The notes: a model not told the origin generated them from the sequence alone. A stretch of DNA of 41,883 nt from Acidobacteriota bacterium (GCA_003223115.1 QHXW01000039.1:1-41883), one strand, 5' to 3'; counted from the first letter of the stretch, positions 8,038-17,771 are shown. Program-made: numbers and translations.

Positions 8038-8370
8038 ATGGCGGATGAACGCATCGACCTGCCGCAAGGCACTTTGGACCTCCTGATCCTGAAGACGCTC
8101 GCGCTCGAGCCGCAACACGGCTGGGCCATTTCGGAGCGCATCGAGCAGATCTCGAGCAGCGTCCTGCAGGTCCAGCAGGGCTCGTTGTACCCGGCTCTCC
8201 ATCGTCTTGAGCGCCGCGGTTGGATCAAAGCCCATTGGGGAGTATCCGAGAATAACCGCCGAGCTAAGTATTATGCGCTGACGCGAGCCGGCCGCAAGCA
8301 ACTGGAGGCAGACACCGGTGCCTGGCGCAAGTTGAGCACCGCCATCGCACAGGTACTAGATATGGCTTGA
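8038..8370 (+). CDS. PadR-family transcriptional regulator
   Basis: A 110-residue winged-helix regulator. It starts [20 protein letters not shown], followed by GWAISERIE, the recognition helix region with [15 protein letters not shown], and the wing ending [13 protein letters not shown], all hallmarks of short PadR proteins. In Acidobacteria these regulators regularly precede ADOP permease genes, as here, and are presumed to repress them in response to an unknown ligand. The ATG at 8038 has GGGGAA five bases upstream. The gene for the small membrane protein follows 56 bp downstream. Confidence 0.9.
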   Translation: MADERIDLPQGTLDLLILKTLALEPQHGWAISERIEQISSSVLQVQQGSLYPALHRLERRGWIKAHWGVSENNRRAKYYALTRAGRKQLEADTGAWRKLSTAIAQVLDMA

Positions 8371-8426
8371 GGAGTCAAACATCAGAAACGACGCAGGTGG
8401 CTGCGACTACATGAAAGGAGTCTGAT

Positions 8427-8717
8427 ATGCGTGACTGGCGTCTCTCATTCTGGCTGGTGGTTGCCAGCATTTATGCGCTTTCCAATGGCCTCGGCGACTG
8501 GGATCGGTGGCAGGATCTCGCGTTTTGGACGCGGCTGCACGCCTCGATTGACGTCGGCACAGGGTTGTCGATGCTCCTCGGCGCCATTGGGCTGATGGTG
8601 GCTCGCGGCGGATTGCGAACCGTGGTCCTGATCAATGCAGCGGCGCCGGCTCTATTGGGCGTGAGCCTCATCGCGGGAGCCTTGCTCGGGACCATTCCCT
8701 GTACCGGGCCCACTTGA
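8427..8717 (+). CDS. small hydrophobic membrane protein of unknown function
   Basis: A 96-residue protein with three likely membrane segments: about residues 7-20, 42-60 and 65-88. It has a good ribosome-binding site (AAAGGAG, 7 nt before the ATG). I do not recognise a family. It lies between padR and the first ADOP gene in the same direction, so it may be co-regulated with the permease or act as an accessory subunit. The last residues (TIPCTGPT) include one Cys. Codon use and base composition resemble the neighbours. Confidence 0.6.
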   Translation: MRDWRLSFWLVVASIYALSNGLGDWDRWQDLAFWTRLHASIDVGTGLSMLLGAIGLMVARGGLRTVVLINAAAPALLGVSLIAGALLGTIPCTGPT

Positions 8718-8801
8718 GCCGTGAAGAACTGCGCCCTCGGCGGGGGCCTGATCGTATTGGCCGGAGTGGTCTGGTCCGGGCGTTGATGTGCGCCTGCCGT
8801 T

Positions 8802-8821
8802 GTGGAATAGGCATTCCTGCC
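8802..8821 (+). repeat. 20-bp dispersed repeat, copy 2
   Basis: An exact second copy of the 20-bp sequence at 6118-6137, between the small membrane protein and the first ADOP gene. Just after it, the phrase GTATCCGGGCTTT (about 8850-8862) recurs near 12330 after the truncated ADOP gene, so further intergenic sequence is shared. Confidence 0.65.
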
Positions 8822-8894
8822 TGTGGTGGGACCGGCGTTGCCGCCGGTCGTCGTATCCGGGCTTTCGCCTGTCGCCTGTGCCATGGGAATTTAC

Positions 8895-11579
8895 ATGCTG
8901 ACTGATTTTCTTTATCGTCTCCGCGCCCTCTTCCGCCGCAACGCCGTCGAGGACGAGCTGGATGCCGAGCTGCGCTTCCACTTCGAGCGGCAAGTCGAAA
9001 AATACGTGGCGTCCGGTCTCGATCGCGCCGAAGCCGTGCGGCAGGCCCGGCTCAAGTTCGGAGGTCTCGAGCAACTCAAGGACGAATGCCGCGAGGCGCG
9101 TGGCTTATCGCTGCTTGAGACTTCAGCTCAGGATCTCCGTTATGCCTGGCGCGGCCTGCGGCACAATCTCGGCTTCACAACTGTCGCGGCCCTGGCCATC
9201 GCGCTCGGCATGGGAGTCAATACCGGCCTGTTCAGCGTCGTGCACGCCGTCCTGCTGCGGCCGCTGCCATATCCGGGTTCCGAGCGCCTGGTCAGTATTT
9301 GGTCCAGCTTTGTCGCCAACGGCGTGCCGCAGTGCGGTTCCTCGCTGCCCGATTACCACGCGTTGCGGAGAGAAAACCACACTTTTGTGGACATGGGCGC
9401 TTATCACTGGATGGTTTTCAGCCTTACCGAATCGGACGGCCCGGAACAAATCGAGGGCAGGCGCTTCACGGCAGGCTTGTGGTCCATCTTGCGAGTTCAG
9501 CCGTTGCTCGGCGCGTTGTTTACGTCGAGCGCTGAGGAATGGGGCCGGCACCGCGTCGCTGTCTTGAGCGAGCACCTGTGGCGCAGGCGCTTCGGCGGCG
9601 ATCGCGCCGTGATCGGCCGCACCATCAAGCTCAATCAGGAATCCTATACCGTCATAGGCGTGATGCCCGCCTCGTTCCAGTTTCCAAGCGCCGGCGCGGA
9701 AATATGGACGCCCATTTCCTACCCGCCCGGCGATGATATGGCGACGCGAAGCAACCATTTCTTGGATATCCTCGGCAGGTTGAAGCCGGGTCTCACGCTG
9801 TCGCAGGCAAAGGCCGATCTTTCTGTGATTGCGCGCCAGCTTAGCCGCCAGGTACCGGAGAGCGCCGGCCTGGGCGTTCTGTTGACCGGGCTGCAGGACT
9901 CCATCGTGCGCGACATTCGTCCGGCACTGATGCTGCTCCTGGGCGCTGTGGGTTTCGTGCTCTTGATCGCCTGCGCCAATGTGGCTAGCCTGTTGCTTGC
10001 GCGCGCTACCGTCCGGCAGAAAGAGTTGACTGTGCGCGTGGCGCTCGGCGCGAGCCGCCCCCGCCTGGTGCGGCAACTGCTTACCGAAAGCCTGCTGCTC
10101 GCCGGGCTCGGCGCGTTTCTGGGCTTGGGTCTGGCTTACGCCTTCGTCGCGTTGCTGCCGGTGCTTGCGCCCGCGGGCCTCCCTCGCATCCAGGAAGTGT
10201 CTCTCGACCCCGTAGTGCTGAGCTTCACGACTGCGCTCGCGATACTTGTCGGTCTGGCCTTCGGCCTTTGGCCCGCCTGGCAGTCCACCTCCATCGACGT
10301 GAACGAAAACCTGAAAGGCTCCGCGCGGAGTACTACAGCCGGGCGAACTCGCGGGCGCGTCCGAAAAACGCTCGTCGTGGCCGAGGTGTCGCTGTCCCTG
10401 GTGCTGCTGGTAGGCTCCGGGTTGCTGATCTTGAGCCTGGTGCGTCTCGGGCAGGTCGATCCCGGCTTCCACCCGGACCATTTGTTGACCATGCAGGTCT
10501 CTTTGCCTGACGCGCGCTACCACCAGCCCGACCGCATTGCGGCCTTTGTGAATCAGGCGGTTACGGGTCTTGCCGCTTTGCCGGGTGTTTCCGCCGCCGG
10601 TGCCACCACCGCATTACCGCTAGGCGGCGGCGAATGGGGGAAGTTTTTCAGCATCGAGGGCCGCGCGGTCCCGGCATCGCTCAGTCAGGTGCCCAACGTC
10701 AATTATCGTGAAATCACACCGGCCTATTTCAGCGCCATGGGTGCCACGCTTCGCAGAGGCCGGCTGTTCACGGCTGGGGACGGTCCGCGCCAGCCACGCG
10801 TTGCCATCATCAATGAAGCCGTCGCCCGTCGCTTCTGGCCTAACGACGATCCTCTGGGCCAACACATCTGCGTTTGCCCACCGGAATCTCTTCTGCGTCA
10901 ATTGATGCCCAAAGGCTTCACTGGCATTCCATGGCTCACCGTTGTCGGCGTGGTTCGAGATCTGCGACAGGACGGGCTCGATCAGCCGGCCAACCCCGAA
11001 GTCTTCGTGCCATTCACTCAGGCCGGCGACGAAACCAGCCCCTCGTTTTATCTCGTGGCTCGCACCGCCACCGACCCACTCCGTTATGCGCAAGCGGTAC
11101 GCGAAGTCATCCGGGCGCTTGACCGGGATCAACCGGTCGCGGACATGCAGAGCATGGAAAACCGGCTGGCAGACTCGCTGGCGCGCCGGCGTTTTACCAT
11201 GCTTCTGCTGGGTCTGTTTGCCGCCATGGCGCTCGCTCTGGCCCTGGTGGGCTTATACGGTCTGATGGCGTACACCATGAGCCAGCGCCGTCACGAGATG
11301 GGCATTCGCGCGGCACTCGGGGCGCAGCCGGGCGATCTGTTACGCCTCGCAGTGGGCCAGGGACTTCGGCTGGCAGCCATCGGCGTCGCTTTGGGGCTCG
11401 TGATGGCGGCTTCGCTCGCACGCCTCCTTACCAGCCAGCTCTTCGAAGTAAAGCCAATCACTCCGACCCTCTATGCAGGCGTCGCATTGCTGTTGATGTT
11501 GTTTGCTGCGCTTGCCTCCTGGGTGCCTGGATGGCGCGCCAGCCGCGTGGACCCGGCGGCCACGCTGCATCAGAGTTAA
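8895..11579 (+). CDS. ADOP-type MacB/FtsX-like ABC permease, intact
   Basis: An 894-residue integral membrane protein. A cytoplasmic ADOP prefix comes first (ELDAELRFHFERQVEKYV, then ASGLDRAEAVRQARLKFGG), followed by two FtsX modules. A membrane helix near residue 90 (VAALAIALGMGVNTGLFSVV) leads into a MacB-type periplasmic domain, then three helices around 355-500 with the typical IACANVASLLLARA and LTVRVALGASR. The second half repeats this order, ending LYGLMAYTMSQRRHEMGIRA and a final helix. No ATPase is attached; the class is known for such orphan permeases. I chose ATG 8895 because the adjacent truncated paralogue begins with the same MLTD(F/L)LYRLRALF; ATG 8883 is also in frame. The substrate is unknown. 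Confidence 0.88.
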   Translation: MLTDFLYRLRALFRRNAVEDELDAELRFHFERQVEKYVASGLDRAEAVRQARLKFGGLEQLKDECREARGLSLLETSAQDLRYAWRGLRHNLGFTTVAALAIALGMGVNTGLFSVVHAVLLRPLPYPGSERLVSIWSSFVANGVPQCGSSLPDYHALRRENHTFVDMGAYHWMVFSLTESDGPEQIEGRRFTAGLWSILRVQPLLGALFTSSAEEWGRHRVAVLSEHLWRRRFGGDRAVIGRTIKLNQESYTVIGVMPASFQFPSAGAEIWTPISYPPGDDMATRSNHFLDILGRLKPGLTLSQAKADLSVIARQLSRQVPESAGLGVLLTGLQDSIVRDIRPALMLLLGAVGFVLLIACANVASLLLARATVRQKELTVRVALGASRPRLVRQLLTESLLLAGLGAFLGLGLAYAFVALLPVLAPAGLPRIQEVSLDPVVLSFTTALAILVGLAFGLWPAWQSTSIDVNENLKGSARSTTAGRTRGRVRKTLVVAEVSLSLVLLVGSGLLILSLVRLGQVDPGFHPDHLLTMQVSLPDARYHQPDRIAAFVNQAVTGLAALPGVSAAGATTALPLGGGEWGKFFSIEGRAVPASLSQVPNVNYREITPAYFSAMGATLRRGRLFTAGDGPRQPRVAIINEAVARRFWPNDDPLGQHICVCPPESLLRQLMPKGFTGIPWLTVVGVVRDLRQDGLDQPANPEVFVPFTQAGDETSPSFYLVARTATDPLRYAQAVREVIRALDRDQPVADMQSMENRLADSLARRRFTMLLLGLFAAMALALALVGLYGLMAYTMSQRRHEMGIRAALGAQPGDLLRLAVGQGLRLAAIGVALGLVMAASLARLLTSQLFEVKPITPTLYAGVALLLMLFAALASWVPGWRASRVDPAATLHQS

Positions 11580-11596
11580 GTGCAGGACGATCGATC

Positions 11597-12304
11597 ATGC
11601 TGACTGATCTTCTCTATCGCCTTCGCGCTCTCTTCCACCGCAACACCGTCGAACACGAAATCGATCATGAGTTGCGCTTCCACTTCGAGCAGCAGGTCGA
11701 AAAATACGTGGCGTCCGGTCTCGATCGCGCGGAGGCGGTCCGGCAAGCCCGGCTCAAAGTCGGCGGCCTCCAGCAGCTCAAAGAAGAATGCCGCGAGGCG
11801 CGCGGCACCTTCACTCTCGAAACTATGATCCGGGATCTTGGCTACGCGCTGCGCATGGCGCGCAAGAATCCTCTGTTCGCATTGGCAGCGATCACCGCCA
11901 TCGGTCTCGGCATCGGCGTGAATACGGCGGTGTTTACGATCGTCAGCGGCGCCCTATCCTTTGACGCGGGTATCGAGGATCCCGGCCGCGTCGTTGTTGC
12001 ATCAGCCACCGATACCTTGGGCCGGAACGTGCTGTCTCGCTCCGACCCAGAACTTCGCAGCTTTCGATCGCAGGTAAAGACAGTCATAAACCTGGCTGCG
12101 TACCGGTACGACGTCGTCAAAGTAAGCGACAAAAGTGGTCTCCAGGAGCGCTATTCCTGTGCCGAAATGTCCGCTAACGGCTTCGAGGTGATCGGACGGC
12201 GACCGTTAATCGGACGTAGTTTTGAGCCGCGACCCCGGTGGAACTGGCGTCGAAGTCGAAGATCCGCGATTCTCCCGGAATCCGCGACCTTCCGGAACCC
12301 GTGA
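11597..12304 (+). pseudogene. ADOP-type permease, 5' fragment only
   Basis: It begins MLTDLLYRLRALFHRN and keeps the ADOP prefix, the first membrane helix (AAITAIGLGIGVNTAVFTIV) and the start of the periplasmic domain, up to GRRPLIGRSFEP at about residue 212. After about 12230 the sequence turns into Arg- and Pro-rich nonsense (RPRWNWRRSRRSAILPES) and stops at 12304, whereas intact paralogues have more than 800 residues. The 3' three quarters are gone, replaced by repeat-containing intergenic DNA. The first 230 bp closely match the start of the upstream ADOP gene, including an identical 35-bp stretch (8994-9028 and 11696-11730), so it arose by a recent local duplication. Confidence 0.8.
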
Positions 12305-12690
12305 CTCATTCGGGCCGCGCCCGCGTTGTATCCGGGCTTTGGCCGGTCTGGTCCGTTCGTACCGCGACTGTGAACGAGCGGTGCCGATACGAGTGGCAGC
12401 TACGACCCAATTGTCCCCCTAATCACAACTCAAGAAAATTACAATCGCCCGAATTTCCTGCATGTTCCGTGCACGAAAGCCTTCCACGCTACGCTACGCT
12501 CCCTCAGCTATTCATCAAAATTGGTGTTCGGTTGCCGCAAAGCTCACAATGGCGCTTACAGTTGAACCCAAATTTCTCAATTTGTAAAACGAAGAAGCCA
12601 AATCCCAATTCCGAACAGTCCGCCGCCCCTTAAGAACTTCGGAACAGGATCGCTCCTGAACGCGTATTTGTGCTCAAGGCCGCCGAACAT
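12305..12690. other. 386-bp gene-free stretch after the truncated ADOP gene
   Basis: It holds one copy of the ACCGCGACTGTGAACGAGCGGT repeat (12361-12382) and the shared phrase GTATCCGGGCTTT. The section from 12420 to 12600 is richer in A and T than its surroundings. I see no coding sequence, RNA gene or transposase remnant. This is probably where the deletion of the neighbouring permease gene was resolved. Confidence 0.5.
12361..12382 (+). repeat. AACCGCGACC..AGCGAGCGGT family repeat, copy 3
   Basis: ACCGCGACTGTGAACGAGCG followed by GT, matching copy 1 in most positions, with inverted ends ACCGC and GCGGT. It lies 57 bp beyond the end of the truncated ADOP frame. Confidence 0.6.
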
Positions 12691-15159
12691 ATGTCCACTT
12701 TCACCCAGGATGTCCGCCTCGCACTCCGTGTCATGGGCAAAAGCCCGAGTTTCACCGCCATCGCTGTTTCCGCGTTGGCATTGGGAATCGGCGCCAATAC
12801 CGCGATTCTCTCGGTCGTGAGCGGCGTCCTTCTGCAGCCGCTCCCGTTCAAAGATCCGGACCGTCTGATGACCGTTGGACGTTCGTTCAAAGATGGCGGC
12901 CTCGGCGGGGCTTCCGTCCCTAAGTACATGGTCTGGCGCCAAACCAGTCAGGTCTTCGATGCCATGACCGCCTACGATTTCGCCGGCCCGGGGTTGAACC
13001 TGTCGACCGGTGACAAGCCGGAGCAGGTGAAGGGCATCCATGTCTCCGCCGAATTCTTCGAAGTCTTCGGCGCTACTCCCTTCGCTGGGCGCACGTTCAG
13101 CAAGGATGAAGACCGGCCCGGCGGTCCCCGTCTGGCCGTCATCAGTTACGTTCTGTGGAAACGGCATTGGGGCGGTGACCCCAACGTGATCGGCCGGCCC
13201 ATCGTTTTGAACGGTGAACCCTTTACGTTGGCCGGCGTGCTGGGCCACGATTTTCACTCCTATCCTCCGGCCGATATCTGGATCCCGCTCCAGGCCGATC
13301 CCAATAGCGTCAACCAGGGTCATTATTTGAGGGTCGCCGCGCGATTGAAACCGGGAGTATCGCTTCAGACCGCAAAAGCACAGCTCAAGATGGCCGGCGA
13401 ACGCTTCCGCCAGATTTATCCGCGCTGGATTCAGCCGGATGAAAGCGTGACCGCCATTCCCATGAAAGAGGATATGGTGGGCGACACCAAACCGGCGCTG
13501 TTCATCCTTTTCGGCGCAGTGGGTTTCGTACTTCTCATCGCCTGCGCTAACGTCGCCAACTTGTTACTCGCGCGGGCCGCTTCCCGGGCCAAGGAGATTG
13601 CTATCCGCACGGCATTGGGCGCAGGCCGTCTGCGCCTGGTGCGCCAGTTACTCACCGAGAGCGTGATGCTTTCGGCTCTCAGCGGCGTGCTGGGCCTGGT
13701 GATTGGTGTCTGGGGGGTGCGCGCGTTGCTGTCCATCAGCCCCGGCGACCTGCCGCGCATCGCCGAGCTGACCGAAGCCTCATTTCTCTCCACCATCGAT
13801 TACCGCATGCTGGGATTCACACTCGGCATCTCGGTTTTGACGGGCGTGCTGTTCGGCCTCGTGCCTGCGCTCCAGCTTTCGAAGCCCGATCTGAATTCCA
13901 CGCTCAAAGAAACTAGCTCACGCTCCACCACGGGCCGCCACCATTACGCCCGCAGTGTATTAGTCGTCAGCGAAGTGGCTCTGGCGCTGGTTCTTGTGAT
14001 CGGCGCCGGGTTGCTCATTCGCACTTTCGTTTCTTTGCGCGCCGTGAATGGCGGGTTCGATCCGCACAATATGCTCACGCTACAGGTTTCGCTCAACGGT
14101 GAAAGGTATGGTTCCACCGCCCGCGTTGAAGTGCTCACCCGGAAGCTGCTCGAGCGTATCGAGAGCCTGCCCGGAGTGGTAGCCGCCACCACCAGCCTTG
14201 GTATACCGCTCGAAGGTGGAGCCGATATGCCGTTCAACATTGAAGGCCGGGCGCCCGTGAAAGGCAACCCATTCCACGGCGATGAGCAGTGGCGCTGGGC
14301 CTGCCCCGATCACTTTAAAGCGCTCAAGGTGCCCTTGTTGCGCGGCCGCGTGTTTACTTTGCAGGATACGGCTAAAGCCCCGGCCGTGCTCATCATCAAC
14401 GAAACTATGGCCAAGAAGTACTGGCCGAAACAGGATCCTATTGGGCAGCGTGTCACCATCGGTAAAGGACTGGGACCAGAATTTGCGGATCCAACGCGGC
14501 AGATCATCGGCGTGGTGGGCGACGTCCGCGAGAACGGCCTCAACACCGCCGCTCCGAGTGTCATGTACGTTCCCATGGGACAGGTGCCGGATGGCTTGAC
14601 GCAGCTCGCCAATCGCGTCTCGCCCACAAGCTGGATCATTCGGACCGCCGTCAATCCGCTCACGCTCGTCCAGGCCATCAGCCGCGAGTTTCTGGCGGTG
14701 GATAACGACATGCCGCCGGCACGCGTCCGCACCATGGAGCAAGTGATTTCAGAAGTCACCGCGCGGCAGAATTTCAACATGCTGTTGCTGGCCATCTTCG
14801 CAGCCATAGCGCTGCTGCTCGCCGCCATCGGCATCTATGGCGTCATGTCGTACGCGGTGGAACAGCGCACGCACGAAATCGGAATCCGTATGGCGCTGGG
14901 CGCAGGTACGCCCGACATGCTTCGGCTGGTCGTGATAGAGGGCATGCGGCTGGCGGGCATCGGCGTCGTGGTCGGGCTGCTCACCGCGTTTGGGCTGGCG
15001 CGGCTGCTCGCGAAGTTGCTGTTCGGCGTCAAGCCCACCGATCCTCCCACGTACGTTGCCGTGGCGCTCATCCTCTCCGCGGTGGCGTTCATCGCCTGTT
15101 ACATACCGGCGCGCCGCGCCAGCAGAGTCGATCCCCTGATTGCACTGCGCTACGAATAG
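12691..15159 (+). CDS. ADOP-like MacB/FtsX permease lacking the cytoplasmic prefix
   Basis: An 822-residue double-FtsX permease. It starts directly with MSTFTQDVRLALRVMGKSP and the first membrane helix (IAVSALALGIGANTAILSVV), so it lacks the 80-residue ADOP prefix seen upstream. A MacB-type periplasmic domain follows, then helices with LLIACANVANLLLARAASR and EIAIRTALGAGRLRLVRQLL, a second periplasmic domain, and the closing helices with IGIYGVMSYAVEQRTHEIGI and a last segment ending RRASRVDPLIALRYE. It is complete by comparison with relatives of this type. ATG 12691 was chosen over GTG 12670 because homology begins there. No clear ribosome-binding site is visible. Function is presumed to be export or envelope-related, but no ATPase is encoded nearby. 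Confidence 0.85.
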   Translation: MSTFTQDVRLALRVMGKSPSFTAIAVSALALGIGANTAILSVVSGVLLQPLPFKDPDRLMTVGRSFKDGGLGGASVPKYMVWRQTSQVFDAMTAYDFAGPGLNLSTGDKPEQVKGIHVSAEFFEVFGATPFAGRTFSKDEDRPGGPRLAVISYVLWKRHWGGDPNVIGRPIVLNGEPFTLAGVLGHDFHSYPPADIWIPLQADPNSVNQGHYLRVAARLKPGVSLQTAKAQLKMAGERFRQIYPRWIQPDESVTAIPMKEDMVGDTKPALFILFGAVGFVLLIACANVANLLLARAASRAKEIAIRTALGAGRLRLVRQLLTESVMLSALSGVLGLVIGVWGVRALLSISPGDLPRIAELTEASFLSTIDYRMLGFTLGISVLTGVLFGLVPALQLSKPDLNSTLKETSSRSTTGRHHYARSVLVVSEVALALVLVIGAGLLIRTFVSLRAVNGGFDPHNMLTLQVSLNGERYGSTARVEVLTRKLLERIESLPGVVAATTSLGIPLEGGADMPFNIEGRAPVKGNPFHGDEQWRWACPDHFKALKVPLLRGRVFTLQDTAKAPAVLIINETMAKKYWPKQDPIGQRVTIGKGLGPEFADPTRQIIGVVGDVRENGLNTAAPSVMYVPMGQVPDGLTQLANRVSPTSWIIRTAVNPLTLVQAISREFLAVDNDMPPARVRTMEQVISEVTARQNFNMLLLAIFAAIALLLAAIGIYGVMSYAVEQRTHEIGIRMALGAGTPDMLRLVVIEGMRLAGIGVVVGLLTAFGLARLLAKLLFGVKPTDPPTYVAVALILSAVAFIACYIPARRASRVDPLIALRYE

Positions 15160-15265
15160 CCCGCCAATCTGCCGCCGGTCCTGCACCTCGTTGCAAATTT
15201 GGGACGTGCCGGTCCCGAAGCGGACAGTTACACTGGGTTGTCTGCTGATATCAAGCGGCTTATAC

Positions 15266-15281
15266 CGGCATGAAATTTGCA
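15266..15281 (+). promoter_or_regulatory. weak candidate sigma-54 (-24/-12) element
   Basis: CGGCATGAAATTTGCA has the GG-N10-GC spacing and partial identity to the sigma-54 consensus. Upstream, GTCC and GGAC six bases apart (about 15213-15226) could be an activator site. However, transcription would begin at about 15291, five bases before the ATG and downstream of the GAGAGG ribosome-binding site, which argues against use. Low confidence. Confidence 0.2.
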
Positions 15282-15295
15282 TCTGAGAGGGACCT

Positions 15296-17728
15296 ATGAT
15301 CGTGCCGCATGATTTGCGCTTCGCGTTTCGGAGCTTGCGGAAAAGCCCCGGGCTCGTGTTCATTGCCGTTCTGTCGCTTGCAGTAGGCGTTTGCGCCAAT
15401 ACGACGCTGTTCAGTGCGCCAATACGACGCTGTTCAGTGTTTTTGATTCGCTATTCTTGCGCCCAGTCACGGCTGCGCACTCGGAACAGCTCACCGGAAT
15501 GTGGATCGGCGCGAATAACGGATGCTCGTATCCGAACTATCTGGATGTGCGCGACAACCACATTTTTGCGGGGTTGGCCGGATACCTTGCGACCACGCTC
15601 AATCTGCGCTCAGGCGAACAGATCGAAAAAGCATCCGCGCAGATTGTCACCGGAAATCTGTTCCAAATGCTGGGGGTCAACGCCGCACTCGGCCGCACAT
15701 TCGAACCCGGCGAGGCGCAGCTGCGGCGCGAACCGCGGTTAGTGGTTGCGAGCCACGGTTTTTGGCAGCGGCGATTACGTGGCGATCCGAATGCAATCGG
15801 CAGGACGCTGAATCCCAACGGGCAGGCGTTTACGTTGATCGGCGTTTTGCCCCAGGGTTACCGCTCGGTGGACGGTCTTGGCTTGGTGCCCGAGCTGTAC
15901 GTACCCGCCAGCCCGTTCCTGATTCCGGATCTGAACAACCGGCATCGCTCTACACTGCACCTGGTGGGGCGCTTGCAACCCGGCCACACAACGCAGCAGA
16001 CGCGGGCTGCTTTGACCGCGTTCGTGCAACGTCTGGAGCAGACTTATCCGAAAGAGAACGATGGTTTCAAGCGAAGCCACAGCGTCGTTTACCCTTTATC
16101 TGGATTGAGAGGGATTTTCGGCGCCGCAGGCGATGGCGGCGATGAAAGCGTGGCGTTGGTCCTTTTCTTCGCCATTTTGCAGGTTGTTGTTGGGCTTGTT
16201 TTGCTCATTGCTTGTGGAAATGTTGCAGGGTTGCTGCTGGCGCGCAGTGTGAACCGCCGGCGCGAAATGGCGATCCGGCTGGCACTCGGCGCGCGCCGTA
16301 GTCAAATCGTGCGGCAGTTGCTGGTAGAAAGTTCAATGCTGACGTTCGGGAGCCTGGGTGTCGCGGAACTCCTGAATCTGTGGATCGCACCGCTGCTGCA
16401 CAGTATTCCAGTGCCTGGTCCGGAACCGCTCGAACTGCAACTGCAGCCGGACCCAAGCATCGTGGCATACTCGCTCGCACTGGCCATCGTCACAACGCTC
16501 CTTTGCGGCCTGGCGCCGGCGTTCCAATCCACCCGGCTGAGCCTCGTGCCGGCGCTCAAGCAAGAGATCGGCCAGCTGGGCCACCGGCGATTCAGCTTGC
16601 GTCATGTGCTCGTGTCGGGACAGGTGGCAGTATCGGCCATCTTGCTGATCGCCTCGCTATTATTCCTGCGCAGCCTGATTCACATCAACCGCGTCGACCC
16701 CGGCTTTGATACCGATCACACGCTGGCAGTAGAGCTGGATCTTGAAAAGAATCGCTATCCGAAACAGAAAGCCGCTCAATTTGTTGAGCGGGCGATCGAG
16801 CGCGTTCAACAACTACCGGATGTCGAGTCCACCAGCGTGGCGGCGCTCATCCCGATGAGCGGGAACGCATTCGGCACCGCATATGAAACCCAGGACCGGC
16901 CGAACGTTCGTGGGCCGCAGTCAAGATACCACTTGGTTGGCCCACGTTACTTTCACACCATGGGGATTCCGGTGCTTCGCGGGCGTGAATTTCAGCGCGA
17001 TGATCAAATGCCCGGTGCGGCACACGTGGCCATCATCAACGAAACCTTTGCGAGGCGGTATTTCCCTGACCGAGACCCACTCGGCATCGTATCTCGAAAT
17101 CATCGGTGTGGCGCACGATAGCAAATATAGTACGCCCGGAGAACAGACGTGGCCGGTTCTTTGCCATCCTTTTCAAGGTGAAGAAGGTCTGGGGACCTTT
17201 CTGCAGGTGCGCATGCGCGGCTCGGCGGCCGCAGGCGTGAATCCCGTGCGCCAGGCGTTAACGGCACTGGATCGCGACATGCGTATCGAAGTCAAAACCA
17301 TGCGCGAGAGCATTGCTTTCGCATACGTGCCGAACCGAATCGCTTCCATTGCACTGGCGGCCACGGGCGTGCTCGGTCTTCTGCTCGCCATGATCGGCGT
17401 CTACGGAGTGATGGCGTATGCGGTGAGCCGGAGGACTGGCGAGATTGGGATTCGCATTACGCTGGGGGCTTCGCGGTACGCGGTGCTCGCGATGGTGCTG
17501 CGCGACGGGCTAACGATCATCGCCATCGGCTTGGCTGCCGGGATTAGCATGGCGTTAGTGCTTGCGCCGCAACTTTCCGGTTTTCTGGCGGCAGGCATGG
17601 GCGCGACCGATCCGCTCATCTTCGCGGGGGTGGCGGTATTGCTGGCTTCGGTGGGACTAAACGCCAGCTTGGTTCCGGCGTGGCGCGCGGCGCGAGTCGA
17701 TCCGATGATTGCTCTTCGCTATGAATAG
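15296..17728 (+). pseudogene. ADOP-like permease gene broken by two frameshifts
   Basis: The start is ATG 15296 with GAGAGG upstream, and the product begins MIVPHDLRFAFRSLRKSPGL. A 23-bp unit is present twice in tandem (15393-15415 and 15416-15438); losing one copy restores the frame and gives VGVCANTTLFSVFDSLFLRP, the standard first helix. The frame then runs through both central helices to DRDPLGI at about 17090, where a few codons are missing and the frame moves again to SYLEIIGVAHDSKYSTPGE. The final segment is normal, ending VDPMIALRYE. Every domain of an approximately 800-residue double-FtsX permease is recognisable, so decay is recent. Sequencing error is unlikely to cause an exact tandem duplication but cannot be excluded. 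Confidence 0.85.
15393..15438 (+). repeat. 23-bp perfect tandem duplication inside the ADOP pseudogene
   Basis: Two adjacent identical 23-bp units beginning GCGCCAATACGACG and ending TTCAGT. As 23 is not a multiple of three, the duplication shifts the reading frame. It is typical of replication slippage, though no short flanking direct repeat beyond the unit itself is needed. Confidence 0.95.
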
Positions 17729-17738
17729 CCCGCAACGG

Positions 17739-17763
17739 AACCGCGACCGGAGAGCCAGCGGTC
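17739..17763 (+). repeat. AACCGCGACC..AGCGAGCGGT family repeat, copy 4
   Basis: AACCGCGACCGGAGAGCCAG followed by CGGTC, directly after the stop of the ADOP pseudogene and next to the BlaI remnant. It keeps the inverted ends ACCGC and GCGGT. Confidence 0.6.
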
Positions 17764-17771
17764 CGCTGCTT

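Noticed and set aside
8823-8894. Extending the first ADOP protein to an upstream start at 8823
   Set aside because: The added residues are encoded partly by the 20-bp dispersed repeat region and do not occur in the paralogue, which starts at the matching MLTD.
12670-12690. Joining the truncated ADOP fragment and the following permease into one interrupted gene
   Set aside because: Both contain the first membrane helix segment, so they are separate copies and not two halves of one gene.
15266-15281. A sigma-54 promoter as a firm call
   Set aside because: The GG-N10-GC spacing fits, but the transcript would start after the ribosome-binding site, five bases before the ATG. Kept only as a low-confidence feature.
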